Source of the DNA: an uncultured Clostridium sp.
GTDB lineage: Bacteria > Bacillota > Clostridia > TANB77 > CAG-508
Length of the DNA stretch: 60,398 nt
Direction: 5' to 3'
Assembly (NCBI GenBank): GCA_947641575.1
Contig: CANRQN010000007.1
Coordinates: forward strand, 1 to 60,398
Within the stretch, counting starts at the first letter, position 1. Each line of letters opens with the position of its first letter. This document shows, in pieces, positions 1-9,119 of this stretch. The notes under the pieces were generated by a model, which was given only the letters and a program-made list of their open reading frames with translations, did no database searches and had not been told where the DNA came from. Made by a program: the position numbers and the translations under genes.

Positions 1-479
1 ATTGATGCTGCTCTTTTTTCGTATCTTGCTTTTATGTTTGGTATTTCTTTTCCATCATCTTTTCCTATATATTCTACAAATACTGCCCCATAATTACTAT
101 CATAATATACCTCAAATATGTATTTATCTGTCGTTGTTATTATTACATCTTCATTGTTTATACTTGTATCTATATTTGCTACTGCTGATTTTACCCATAG
201 TGTTTCATTATTTAGTTCTTCTGCTATTTTTGATGTATTTACTATTTGACCTCTTGCACTATAACTTTGTATTGTTCCTCTTACTTTTTGTTCTATTTGT
301 TCTTTGTATGAGGTTATATTATATTCTTCTGCTGATGCTTCTGTAGTTCCTATTAAATTTCCATTTGTTATTCCTCTTATCACTACTGCTGCTAATATGA
401 CTAATACTACTATCATGATTATCAGCGATATTAGGGTTATTCCTTTTTCTCTTTTGATTGATTTTATCTTTTCTTTCAT
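1..479 (-). CDS. Prepilin-like protein with N-terminal cleavage/methylation motif (partial)
   Basis: An open frame runs from an ATG at 477-479 to the first base of the window without a stop, so the C-terminus is missing. The N-terminus is a short basic stretch ending KREKG, then ITLISLII and about 20 hydrophobic residues, the class III signal layout of type IV prepilins and competence pseudopilins. The usual Glu at +5 is replaced by Ser, so processing by prepilin peptidase is likely but not certain. The rest is polar, as in a globular pilin head. A purine-rich ribosome site (GAAGGGA) lies upstream. An operator-like palindrome sits about 30 bases before the start, and the divergent XRE gene may control it. 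It could be a surface or secreted pseudopilin of unknown role. Confidence 0.7.
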   Translation of the reverse strand, partial: MKEKIKSIKREKGITLISLIIMIVVLVILAAVVIRGITNGNLIGTTEASAEEYNITSYKEQIEQKVRGTIQSYSARGQIVNTSKIAEELNNETLWVKSAVANIDTSINNEDVIITTTDKYIFEVYYDSNYGAVFVEYIGKDDGKEIPNIKARYEKRAAS

Positions 480-507
480 TTTTTTGTTCCCTTTCTTCTT
501 TAGCTTT

Positions 508-526
508 TTAACTTAAAATAAGTTAG
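508..526. promoter_or_regulatory. Operator-like palindrome 1 (TTAACTT-N5-AAGTTAG)
   Basis: An inverted repeat TTAACTT-N5-AAGTTAG lies just upstream of the prepilin-like gene. The same half-sites with the same spacing recur at 708-726, and a lone half-site AAGTTAA is at 546-552. The pattern and its position between divergent genes suggest binding sites for the XRE regulator at 793. The match is seen; the binding is inferred. Confidence 0.5.
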
Positions 527-707
527 AACCTTATAAATTTATTTTAAGTTAAACCTATTTAAAAGTCAATAGAAAAAATTTACATTTTTGTATTTGTTAC
601 CTAATATTGAAACTATTTTATATATTAAATGTATCTTATATTTGTAAGCGCAAATATATTTACCTATTAGTATCCTTTAATATATGAATTTATTTTTGTG
701 TTTTTTC

Positions 708-726
708 TTAACTTGTTTCAAGTTAA
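708..726. promoter_or_regulatory. Operator-like palindrome 2 (TTAACTT-N5-AAGTTAA)
   Basis: A perfect inverted repeat TTAACTT-N5-AAGTTAA lies 67 bases before the XRE gene. Spacing is identical to the copy at 508-526. It is a good candidate for autoregulation by the small XRE protein. The rest of the 480-792 intergenic stretch is plain AT-rich sequence in which I see no gene. Confidence 0.5.
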
Positions 727-792
727 AATTTCATAATACCTTTTGATTTATTCTAAAATATATTTACATTCTAAAAAAATAGGAGGATATTT

Positions 793-1011
793 ATGTATAA
801 TAGACTTAGAGAACTAAGAGAAGATAAAGATTTGACTCAAGTTCAAGTTGCAAAGATTCTTAATATGTCACAAACTGGATATTCTCAATATGAAATAGGA
901 AAAAATGATATTCCAACTAGAATTCTTATAAAGCTTTCTTCTTTTTATGGAGTATCTGTAGACTACATTTTAAATGTAACAAATGAAATGAAGCCATATA
1001 AAAGGGCTTAA
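793..1011 (+). CDS. Small XRE-family helix-turn-helix regulator
   Basis: A 72-residue protein that is essentially one HTH_3/Cro-CI domain: RLRELREDKDLTQ, then the recognition region QTGYSQYEIGKNDIP and the helix ending VSVDYILN, the standard order of phage-repressor-like domains. There is no extra sensory domain, so it should act as a simple DNA-binding dimer. AGGAGG eight bases before the ATG fixes the start. It is divergent from the prepilin-like gene, with paired palindromes between them, which suggests self-repression and control of the neighbour. A convergent terminator follows. No in-frame CGG. Confidence 0.9.
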   Translation: MYNRLRELREDKDLTQVQVAKILNMSQTGYSQYEIGKNDIPTRILIKLSSFYGVSVDYILNVTNEMKPYKRA

Positions 1012-1028
1012 ATACCTAATAATTAGTA

Positions 1029-1074
1029 AAAGTCTGTGTAAGTATATGTTTATATTATATACTTACACAGACTA
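1029..1074. terminator. Bidirectional terminator hairpin
   Basis: A long hairpin (arms AGTCTGTGTAAGTATAT and its complement) lies between the convergent XRE gene and yunB, with A/T tracts on both sides, so it can end transcription from either direction. Confidence 0.75.
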
Positions 1075-1083
1075 ATAAAATTT

Positions 1084-1807
1084 CTATTCTACTATATCTA
1101 CCAAATTACTTTTTTCCATTCCTTCTAAGTTATAATATGTAGCTGGAACTAATCCTACAATTACATTTTCTGCAAGAAGCACTTCATTTGTAATCCACTC
1201 TTCTACCACATTATATGGTGTAAGTACTGTCACTCTGCAAGCAACATCTAAGTAAAGTCTATGTATAGTTTGATTTATTCCTGAGCTTACAAATTCTGAC
1301 CTTACTTTAGTTTCCACTATTCCAGTATCTATAAACTTTATATTTATATCTGGTCCAATTCCTGATAAAATTCTAATTCCTGTAAAGCTTCCGAAATTTT
1401 ACATTCATTTCATTTTCATCATCATTTAAAAACTTTTCTTGTATTTTTACTGCTACATCTGATGTAACTTCATTTATTGTTATAATATTTGATTGTAGCA
1501 TTGTAACGTTTCCGTTTGTATCTCTATATATTTTTACAAAATCATCATATGTATATCTTTTCATTACTTCTGTTGCCATATTGTTTGATACTATTGTTGC
1601 CTTCGTCTTTGCAGCATCTTCACATACTCTATCTATTATTGGAGAAATTGAATTTACAACTGTAAAGAGTGTCATCATAGCTATAACTAGCACACAGATT
1701 ATATTAAAAGCTAATTTCTTTTTAGGCTCATTCTTTCTGCCATTTGAAAAGCTTAATATTTTGACAAAAGGAAGCCTTATCTTTTTTCTTGTATAAATTT
1801 TATCCAT
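1084..1807 (-). CDS. yunB: Sporulation protein YunB, one CGG frameshift
   Basis: YunB-family sporulation membrane protein (240 residues after one +1 step). An N-terminal basic segment is followed by one membrane helix at about residues 31-50, then the conserved YunB body with ATEVMKRYTYDDFV, KFGSFTGIRILSGIGP and the C-terminal VRSEF...RVTVLTPYN...LVPATYYN. The zero frame meets CGG at 1391-1393 (TTT C GGA) and would end soon after, about ten codons past the CGG. Skipping C gives KFGSF and restores the known downstream part. An out-of-frame CGG (AAC GGA, 1512-1514) causes no shift. It lies 8 bases after sipL and is probably co-transcribed with it. Role in spore coat or envelope assembly is family knowledge. 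Confidence 0.9.
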
Positions 1808-1815
1808 AATTTATT

Positions 1816-3374
1816 TTATGCATTAGCTGTCATTTCTGTTCTACTACAACTACTACATTTTGGTATAAATAGTTGCATTCCAACATTTATATTATCTGGA
1901 TGTTCTATTTCGTTTATTCTAGCAATATCAGCTACTGTACTTCTATACTTTTTAGCTATTTTCCATAAAGTATCTCCTGGTTTTACAAAATATATTACCA
2001 TGCTATATGGATTACTATCATCTTCTTCTAGTTGTTCTATATTATCTATAACATTTATATTTTCTAAATTATATGAAGTTGTGCATAACTCTAGGTCTAC
2101 TTTTGCCGATACATCTGACATATCCTTTGTAAATTCTTGAAATGTCGGAACTACATCTACATCTATAATACTATCTTTATTTACACTATCTACTTCTTGA
2201 TTAAATGCGAATGGCACTGTTATATCTTGCACTTTTGCACTTGTTTCTTCATTATTTAAAAGTATGAATCTTAAGTTTAAATCTCCAGAGTATTTTACAG
2301 TACCTCTTGATGTATCTTTTTCACTAATAACAGCATTTGCAAATACATCACATATTTTATTATACTCCTCATCATCAAGTTTTACTTTTTCTCTTATATT
2401 TACAGTAGTTGTTGTTTTTTTCATATTTACCATTGTATTTACTTTGTTTTGATTAAATCCTAAATTTTTGCTTGGGCTATACATATCTTGTATTATGCTA
2501 ATTTCTTTATTTCCAAAAACTCTGCAAAACATTTCTATTTCAATATCGACATTTATTCCATGCTCATCAACACCATTTGTCTTAACAACTACATTTTTCA
2601 CCTTGTATTTTACATCACATAAGTCATCGTCTGAAACTCCTACTAGGTCTATAAATCCCATTACTGGTATATTTTCTTCTACTTTTCTTATTCGTCCGGT
2701 CATCTGTTAAATACAGCATTTTAACAGCTACATCTGCTTTTGCCAATACTTTATTATAGCTTATTTTTGTGTCTTTGTTTATTATGTTAAAATCTAAACT
2801 TAGTATTTCTAACAAATTATCTGTACTATCTATTATAATTGTTTCTTTTGCTTGTGCCTTTGTTCCGGTTTTGCCCTATTAGTGAATTCATTTTTAAAGA
2901 TGTTAATTGTGATTGTATATCATCTATTCCATGTACCTCTCTTACCATTTGTTCATTTTCATTTAAAAATACTTTTGTTTCCACTTCTAGCATTACTTTA
3001 AAACTTACTTTTCTTCCGTTTAAAACTTTACATTCTACATTTTTTATTCTTATGGATTCATCAAGTGTCATTTGATTTTGAACTCCAGGAAAATCTAATA
3101 TTTCTGTAAAATCTAAATTAGTATTAAATCCTCTTGTGTTTTGTCCTTCCCCATCTGCTAGATACATTAAATATACATTTACATTTCCATCTAGTCTAAT
3201 TTTTCCTTCTAGGATTTCTTTTTTATATAGACATACATTTGCTGATGAACTTATATCACTTAATATGTCTGGTTTTGTATCTGGTATTATGGAATCACCT
3301 TCTACTGTTATCCCAAAAGTTTTACTCCCCATTACCTTGTTTATGCATAGACTTTCTTTGATAGTATCTATCAT
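1816..3374 (-). CDS. sipL: SipL-like spore coat morphogenetic protein (DUF3794 + LysM), two CGG frameshifts
   Basis: 518 residues after two +1 steps. The sequence has repeated DUF3794 units and a C-terminal LysM domain (FVKPGDTLWKIAKKY ... NVGMQLFIPK), the architecture of clostridial SipL. In Clostridioides difficile SipL binds SpoIVA and anchors the coat to the forespore. It ends with a Cys-rich CSSCS tail. The zero frame is interrupted twice: CGG at 2865-2867 (AAC C GGA, restoring QNGTKAQ) and at 2696-2698 (GAC C GGA, restoring LTDDGRIRKV). Several out-of-frame CGGs (2106-2108, 3016-3018) are read normally. RBS GGAGG precedes the ATG at 3374. It is upstream of yunB in the same direction. 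Confidence 0.92.
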
Positions 3375-3442
3375 TAAAATTCTCCTCCTTAATTTTCTTT
3401 TTGATTCTTTTTATTATATATATGTAAAGAGGACAAAAAAAT

Positions 3443-3479
3443 TCCTACAAAATTTCTAAATTTTAGAAATTTTGTAGGA
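3443..3479 (-). terminator. Intrinsic terminator after veg
   Basis: A perfect 18-bp inverted repeat with a one-base centre, followed on the minus strand by a run of eight T. It lies between veg and sipL and fits a Rho-independent terminator of the strongly expressed veg gene. Confidence 0.85.
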
Positions 3480-3503
3480 TTTAATATATAACCATAATAT
3501 ATA

Positions 3504-3827
3504 TTAATATAATTTTTCTATTACTTCTTGTGTTTCTTGTTTTATTTTCTTAGGTTCCTCTACTTTTGGAGGTATTATTGATGCATAATTTTCTCCATCA
3601 AATACCTGAAGGTCAATTGTTCTTGTTAATACATCTGTATAACTATAGGTTGTATTACCTTCCTCTTTATTGTACTTTACAACGAATACACTAGGATATG
3701 CTTTCTCAAGTGTTGCCTCTTTTTCGAAAAATTTGCTTCTTCCTAACGCACCTTTTACAATTATCTTTTGTCCCTCTTTTTCTACTATATCTTCTCTTAA
3801 GTTCGAAATATCATCCCTATAAATCAT
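3504..3827 (-). CDS. veg: Veg protein (DUF1021)
   Basis: Small Veg-family protein with the conserved IYRDDISNLREDIVEKEGQKIIVKG-type start and the SYTDVLTRTIDLQVF segment near the C-terminus. In Bacillus subtilis Veg is abundant and promotes biofilm gene expression. I choose the ATG at 3825-3827 because GGGTGGT lies just before it; an upstream in-frame ATG at 3839 has no ribosome site. It has a near-consensus sigma-A promoter and its own strong terminator, and so is probably a single-gene unit. No CGG codon, as in the other highly expressed genes here. Confidence 0.92.
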   Translation of the reverse strand: MIYRDDISNLREDIVEKEGQKIIVKGALGRSKFFEKEATLEKAYPSVFVVKYNKEEGNTTYSYTDVLTRTIDLQVFDGENYASIIPPKVEEPKKIKQETQEVIEKLY

Positions 3828-3856
3828 TTGACCACCCATTTCTTTAAGATAGTCAA

Positions 3857-3885
3857 ATTATATCATTTTTAGCGCTTAATGTCAA
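3857..3885 (-). promoter_or_regulatory. Strong sigma-A promoter of veg
   Basis: On the minus strand TTGACA (3880-3885) and TATAAT (3857-3862) are separated by exactly 17 bases, upstream of veg. This is a perfect consensus promoter, as expected for this highly transcribed gene. Confidence 0.85.
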
Positions 3886-3996
3886 AAAAGGTTATTATTT
3901 GTAGAATTGGTGAATTAATTGATTTTACTGGGTTTTATGTGTTGTTTTTATTGAATATTACATTTATATTACAATTATATTACATATTGTAATATA

Positions 3997-4821
3997 TTAT
4001 TTTTTTCCTTTTGCAAACCTACCTCCTACTCTTTTTCCTTCATCATGAAGTTCGGCAGTTATATCTCTTGTTGTAATTATTCTATTTCTATCTGTAGTTG
4101 CAATTTTTTCTGCAACTACTAATGGATCCATAAAATCTATTAAAACCCTTGCTGGTGACGACGCAAAATTTGCACCGTGATGCCATAATTGCTTCAAAAA
4201 AGCTTTGACATGCTCCTGCAAAAATTACTATATCTTTATCAGGTCTTGAAAATTTTCTTGCTTCTACAACTGAATTTATGAAATACTTAGAGTTTCTATA
4301 GTTGTATATATCATTATATTTATCTCCTGATTTTATCATTCCGGTCATGTCCGTGTTATTACAACAATATCAGGGTCGTATTTTCTAATAAGACCTCCTA
4401 TTACTTGTGGCTGTCTATTTTCAGGAATATTTTTTACTATAGCTCTTAAACCTAACTTTTTATAATATCTTGCTGATTTTTGTGTATATCTTTTGTCTCC
4501 ATCTAAATGAAGTATCAAAGCATTTGTACTTTGATTTCTTAAATTTATATTCTTTAGTGACAATATATCTTTTGCTGAATTTGATATTCTTTTTTTTATT
4601 TTTTCGTTTATTCCCCTCATAGAAGTTTCTATTTGTTCTTTATCTATTTTTTCAAGGTCTTCTAAAGGTGCATCTGCTTCAATTCTATATTTTACTCCTC
4701 TAAGTATTACATATGCTCTTCCTGCTTTGGTCTTTATTATTCTTTCTACATAAAATAATATATCCTTATTATATGAAATTCTTCCAACAATGTCTCCTTT
4801 TTTTATTTCCACATTTTCCAC
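3997..4821 (-). CDS. yabG: Sporulation-specific protease YabG, three CGG frameshifts
   Basis: YabG is the cysteine protease that trims spore coat proteins during sporulation (and processes spore germination proteins in C. difficile). 273 residues after three +1 steps. Reading order: KKGDIVGRISYNKDI at the start, VLHLDGD, then the motif TGHDG built from two shifted sites only ten bases apart (CGG 4351-4353 and 4341-4343), and the C-terminal ASGANFASSPARVLIDFMDPL built from the third (4175-4177, TCA C GGT). Without the shifts the protein would lose the conserved second half. The gene is divergent from the dodecin/spoVA block. Start ATG at 4821 follows GAGGTGG. Confidence 0.93.
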
Positions 4822-4973
4822 CTCATATTATTTTATGAAGTATGAGAAAGAATTGCCAATAGCAAAATTTTTAGCAATTTTTCAAATTTTAGCTTTTTTG
4901 TATATATTTTTTTATTTTGCTAATAATAAGCGTGGATAAAAAATAATAATTGCTTGAAAGGAGGTTTTTATAT

Positions 4974-5189
4974 ATGGCTACACAAAAACATTTATATATT
5001 ACTGGTACATCTAATGTTTCTTGGAAAGATGCAATTGTTCAAGCAGTAGCTGAAGCTTCTAAAACTATTGATTATCTAACATCTGTAAAAATTTTAGAAC
5101 AAAGAGCAACTATTTCTGGTAAAAAGCTTTCAGAATTTTATGTTGATTTGGATTTAGCTTTTACTGTTGATAGAGAGAGAGAAGACTAA
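4974..5189 (+). CDS. Dodecin family protein
   Basis: A 71-residue protein with the dodecin fold signature: short strand HLYITGTS, helix SWKDAIVQAVAEASKTI, then two strands with VKILEQRATI and FYVDLDLAFTV. Dodecins form 12-mers that bind flavins or CoA and act as storage or buffer proteins. AAAGGAGG before the ATG at 4974 decides the start; an upstream TTG-started extension is unlikely. It directly precedes spoVAC, 24 bases away, and may share its transcript. No CGG codon. Confidence 0.88.
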   Translation: MATQKHLYITGTSNVSWKDAIVQAVAEASKTIDYLTSVKILEQRATISGKKLSEFYVDLDLAFTVDRERED

Positions 5190-5213
5190 ACTTGAAAGGA
5201 ATGTATAATATTT

Positions 5214-5679
5214 ATGGATAAAATACAAACAAATGCTGAGTACCAAACTTATGTTGAGCAAAAGTCTCCTAATTCTCCAATTTTAAAAAATTGCCTTAAT
5301 GCTTTTTGGGTTGGTGGTCTTATTTGTATAATTGGACAACTTATTCTAGATTTTTGCAAATTTAGAGGTTTTGATACTGAGGCTTCAGGTACTATTACTT
5401 CTATCATTTTGATTGGTATTAGTGCTTTCTTAACTTCATTAAATTTATTTAATAAAATTGGAAAATTTGCAGGAGCTCGGTTCACTTGTTCCTATTACTG
5501 GTTTTGCAAATTCTATAGTTTCTCCTGCAATAGAATATAAATCAGAAGGTTATATTATGGGTGTTGGTGCAAAAATGTTTACTGTTGCAGGTCCTGTACT
5601 TGTGTATGGCATTTCTGCTTCTATACTAGTTGGAATCGTTTACTTGATTTTTAACACTCAAGCTGTTACTTTAGTTTAG
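5214..5679 (+). CDS. spoVAC: Stage V sporulation protein AC, one CGG frameshift
   Basis: SpoVAC is the mechanosensitive inner-membrane channel component for dipicolinic acid movement in spores. 154 residues after one +1 step, the normal family length. Membrane segments at about 37-53, 63-80, 115-150; the conserved loop GKFAGAGSLVPITGFANSIVSPA spans the shift at CGG 5478-5480 (GCT C GGT). In the zero frame the protein would lose its last two helices. It is followed 12 bases later by spoVAD with a strong RBS (AGGAGG), and the order C-D-E is the classic operon. Confidence 0.96.
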
Positions 5680-5691
5680 GAGGTTCATATT

Positions 5692-6703
5692 ATGCAAAAA
5701 TTAGGGAAACAAACTATTAAATTCGATAATCCACCTACTATTTTAGAAACTGCTTCTATTGTAGGTCCTAAAGAATCTCAAGGTCCTTTAGCTAAGTATT
5801 TTGATACTTGTTTAAATGATGAATTTTGGGGAGAAAAAACTTGGGAAAAGGCTGAAAGTAAAATTATTAAAGAAGCTATAAGTCTTGCAATTAATAAGTC
5901 TAAAGTTCCAGCTGATAACATTGATTTCTGCTTTGCAGGTGATTTACTTAATCAATGTATTTCTGCAAGCTTTGGTATACGTAGTTTTTCTATACCGTAT
6001 TTTGGTATTTTTGGAGCTTGTTCTACTTTTGTTGAAGGAATGATTTTGGCAAGTATTTTAACTTCTTCTGGTATTTCAGATCATTCACTTTTTGCAACTT
6101 CTAGCCATTTTTGTAGTGCTGAAAAGCAATTTAGATTTCCTCTTGAACTCGGAAATCAAAGACCTCCTACTTCTCAATGGACTGTTACTGGTGGAGCATG
6201 TGGTATTCTTTCAAGTACTGGCGAAGGTCCTTACGTAACACATGCAACTCCTGGAAGAATTGTGGATATGGGTATTAAAGATGCTAACAATATGCGGTGC
6301 TGCTATGGCTCCTGCCGCTGTTGATACTATGCTTGCTCATTTTAAAGATACTGGTAGAAAACCAAGTTATTATGATTTAATTGTTACTGGTGACCTTGGT
6401 CATATTGGTAAAGATATTGTATGTGATATGATGCAAACTTATGGATATAATGTTAAACCAAACTACAATGATTGTGGTGTTTTAATATTTGATAAAGAAG
6501 CTCAAGATACTCATTCTGGCGGTAGTGGCTGTGCATGTTGTGGTACTGTTTTTTCAGGATATTTATTTAATCAGCTTAAAACAAAAAAGTACACTAAAAT
6601 TTTGCTTATTGCAACTGGGGCACTCATGAACTCTACTTCTTCTCAACAAGGAGAGAGTATACCTGGTATTGCTCACGCCGTTTCTATTGAGCTTGAAAAA
6701 TAA
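5692..6703 (+). CDS. spoVAD: Stage V sporulation protein AD, one CGG frameshift
   Basis: SpoVAD, the thiolase-fold protein that binds dipicolinic acid and couples its uptake to the SpoVA channel. 336 residues after one +1 step at CGG 6295-6297 (ATG C GGT), restoring the very conserved NNMGAAMAPAAVDT. Other family landmarks are FGIFGACSTFVEGM, TSSHFCSAEKQFR, WTVTGGACG, GDLGHIG and SGGSGCACC. Out-of-frame CGGs in CTC GGA (6150-6152) and GGC GGT (near 6525) are not shifted. AGGAGG precedes the ATG. Confidence 0.97.
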
Positions 6704-6754
6704 CAATTATTTTCCAAGCTAAGATTTTACTTATGTTATGAAATGGAGGTTAAA

Positions 6755-7147
6755 ATGGATATGTTTTTTAGTAGTTTAAATATTATGGATTATATTTGGT
6801 GCTTTATTGTTGGTGGTCTTATTTGTGTTATTGCTCAGATTTTGATTGATAAGACTAAGATCACTCCTGCAAGAATTTTAGTATTATTTGTGACTATTCG
6901 GTGCAATACTTCGGAGGTCTTGGAATTTACCAATATATCATAGACTTTGCAGGTGCGGGCGCTACTGTTCCACTTACAGGCTTTGGTGCTAATCTTGCAA
7001 AAGGTGCTATAAAGGGTGTAAAAGAGTTTGGACTTTTAGGTGCATTTACTGGTGGTATCAAAGCTGCTAGCCGGTGGCATTGCTGCTGCTATATTCTTTG
7101 GGTATATTGCATCACTTGTTGCCAAACCTAAGATGAAAAAGCAGTGA
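6755..7147 (+). CDS. spoVAE: Stage V sporulation protein AE, three CGG frameshifts
   Basis: SpoVAE(b) membrane partner of the spoVA channel; 129 residues after three +1 steps. Shifts are at CGG 6899-6901 (ATT C GGT) and 6912-6914 (CTT C GGA), together restoring VTIGAILGGLGIYQY, and at 7072-7074 (AGC C GGT), restoring IKAASGGIAAAIFFGYIA. The loop GAGATVPLTGFGANLAKG is the family hallmark. Start ATG at 6755 after TGGAGG; stop is TGA at 7145-7147, so TGA is a real stop here. Three shifts in under 400 bases in a gene required for heat-resistant spores argues strongly for a regular decoding event. Confidence 0.95.
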
Positions 7148-7269
7148 TTTGATATTTTCTTGATTTTATGGCTATTTTATAGTATAATATATATGTAAAC
7201 CATTTTTGGTATGAAGATGGATAATCTTTTATTCATCTTTATATAATTATTCCATAAGGAGGATATTAC

Positions 7270-8460
7270 ATGAGTAAGTACATCTGGCGCAAACCTCCGG
7301 GAGAGTTAGAAATCGACCCTGATTTCTATGCTTTTGATAGTCATAGTGACTACCTGAGCTACATTATCAGTGATTTCAGTTCTCCTGAGTCCTTCATGGC
7401 TCACAGGCACATTGAAACTCTCAGACGCGATGATGAAGTTCAGTATACTACTGATGTCTATGGCAGAAATTGGACTTCCTATCATCCATCCAGAATCATT
7501 TCTGAAGAAGAGTTTGACCGGGACTATGACAAAGCTCTTTCCCAGCAAGATCCCTATTTGGAAATGTTTGAAAACTATGTTAGAGATGCTGCCGCTCCAT
7601 TCACCAATTTTGAGGAGTTTATGGAGTATATGACTGACGTCTATGGCAAAGACTGGTCATCTGATGTTCCATCTACGACCCTCAACAATGAAGATCCCTT
7701 TAAAGACTATGAAGAAGCATTCTATGAAATGGAAGCTGAGGATACTCTCTGGTTAATTCACGATCAACGCATTGTAATTGACTATCTTTATGGTGCAAGT
7801 ACTGAAGAATATGAGTATGCTGAGTGTTATTTCGAGCAGTTGCAAAGAGCTCATAATTCCGCAAAAGCCAGAAGATACAAGAGACGAGTTGATACTATCA
7901 GAATGCGTACTAAACTCGTTAAGCAGTTTATGCCTGGTAGCAATTGCTGGCATAAATATCAGCAAGCTCGCTCACTGATGGACAACTATTCTCAAGGAGG
8001 GCTAATACTTGATCACTATTCCAGTATTAGCAAAAATCGTATTATTATATTTGATGGTGGCAATATCCCTCCTATTCTTGTTGCTCAAAGTTGCAACATC
8101 ATTCGCAAATTTAGGTACAGTGTAAAAATTGCTGGTTACTACGAGGGTTATTTCCTCTATACGGGTCGTTTCATCAAGTACAACCCTGCCATTTCAAGCA
8201 ATCCCATCCTTCAGGAGTTGTCCGACCAAGAAGCTGATGAAGATACTGCTCCTAGTCGCAGTACTTTGCAAGAAACTCTCCATCCTTTTCACAAAAAGGA
8301 TAAAAATTACCTTCCCAAAAAGAAATCCAAGTTGCATAAGAGTTGCAGTAAAGCTGTAAAAAAGACCCCTTCGGACTTGTCACCTGCTGTTTCGACTCAA
8401 AATCAGATGCCCAAACTCTGTCAGATGCCTGTGCATCTTCGTCACTTCATCAACAGCTAA
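7270..8460 (+). CDS. Uncharacterised protein of a GC-rich single-gene cassette
   Basis: 396 residues, not recognised. The reading frame is intact and base composition is clearly higher in G+C than its neighbours, with codons such as CTG, GCC and CGC that the host rarely uses. It contains an internal repeat, TDVYGRNWTS at about 61-70 and TDVYGKDWSS at 122-131, both in acidic, aromatic-rich surroundings. The C-terminal 80 residues are Lys/Ser/Pro-rich. There is no signal peptide or membrane helix. RBS AAGGAGG precedes the ATG, and a GC-rich terminator follows. It contains one in-frame CGG (7519-7521, codon 84) that must be read as Arg; a +1 step there would end the protein by about 7633. It is probably a recent acquisition. 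Confidence 0.75.
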   Translation: MSKYIWRKPPGELEIDPDFYAFDSHSDYLSYIISDFSSPESFMAHRHIETLRRDDEVQYTTDVYGRNWTSYHPSRIISEEEFDRDYDKALSQQDPYLEMFENYVRDAAAPFTNFEEFMEYMTDVYGKDWSSDVPSTTLNNEDPFKDYEEAFYEMEAEDTLWLIHDQRIVIDYLYGASTEEYEYAECYFEQLQRAHNSAKARRYKRRVDTIRMRTKLVKQFMPGSNCWHKYQQARSLMDNYSQGGLILDHYSSISKNRIIIFDGGNIPPILVAQSCNIIRKFRYSVKIAGYYEGYFLYTGRFIKYNPAISSNPILQELSDQEADEDTAPSRSTLQETLHPFHKKDKNYLPKKKSKLHKSCSKAVKKTPSDLSPAVSTQNQMPKLCQMPVHLRHFINS

Positions 8461-8478
8461 ACTATAAGGAATAATTAT

Positions 8479-8513
8479 AAAGGGTCCCCGCTCTCTGGGG
8501 CCCCTTTATTTTA
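8479..8513 (+). terminator. GC-rich intrinsic terminator of the 7270 cassette
   Basis: A hairpin AAAGGGTCCCC / GGGGCCCCTTT with one mismatch and a T-rich tail directly after the stop of the GC-rich gene. Its composition matches the cassette, not the host. The following stretch to 8755 is AT-rich and I see nothing else in it. Confidence 0.85.
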
Positions 8514-8755
8514 CGCTTCTTCGAGACATTAAATTAAAATTGCAAAATATTAATAGTAGAGAAAATGTAGACTATTCTTTTAATATAATATTCTAGTAAA
8601 TTACCTCTGAATTGTTATCTTTATTCTTATAATTTTTCAAAAAAAGTGGAAAAAAGTTTATTTATATGATATAATTTATTAAGTTAATATTTATTAACTT
8701 TTATTTTTACGAATTATATTATTTATAAATACAATTACGAATGGAGCTAAAATAA

Positions 8756-9029
8756 ATGGATGTTTATTTTGAGGATTTTGAAGCTAATGGAACTACAGTA
8801 GCACCTGACCGGAATAACCTATATTGTTGATGAAAGTAAAAAAAGAAAGGGTTATAACTTTTCTTTTACTGGAACTTATATATTTGATGCAGATGATCCC
8901 GATATTCAACTTAAAGTACTAAATAGTGCAATTCGTGATTTAGATCGTATCAAAGAAGATTTAATGGAACGTAGAGGAAGACTTCTTAGGCAAAATGCAA
9001 AAAAACAATCTGATGAAATGGAATTATAA
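8756..9029 (+). CDS. Small conserved-looking hypothetical protein, one CGG frameshift
   Basis: A gene visible only when CGG is read with a +1 step. ATG at 8756 opens MDVYFEDFEANGTTVAPD; CGG at 8810-8812 (GAC C GGA) would lead to a stop within a few codons, but after the step the frame continues as GITYIVDESKKRKGYNFSF to a TAA at 9029, giving 90 residues. The C-terminal half is a charged helix (NSAIRDLDRIKEDLMERRGRLL). A weak ribosome site (TGGAG) precedes the start. It converges on rpsI with a shared terminator. Function unknown. Confidence 0.75.
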
Positions 9030-9064
9030 TAAAAATGACTTTGTTATTAATTTCATATATACAA

Positions 9065-9098
9065 AAAAGTCTGGAAACATTTGAATTTCCAGACTTTT
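9065..9098. terminator. Bidirectional terminator between the 8756 gene and rpsI
   Basis: A perfect 13-bp stem (AAAAGTCTGGAAA and complement) with an 8-base loop and A/T runs on each side lies between convergent genes and can serve both. Confidence 0.85.
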
Positions 9099-9119
9099 AT
9101 ATATTTTTTTTGCTCTTTT

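Noticed and set aside
5214..7147. Split proteins encoded as overlapping genes in the spoVA cluster
   Set aside because: The second halves lack ribosome sites and sensible starts, and the breaks fall inside conserved motifs and helices.
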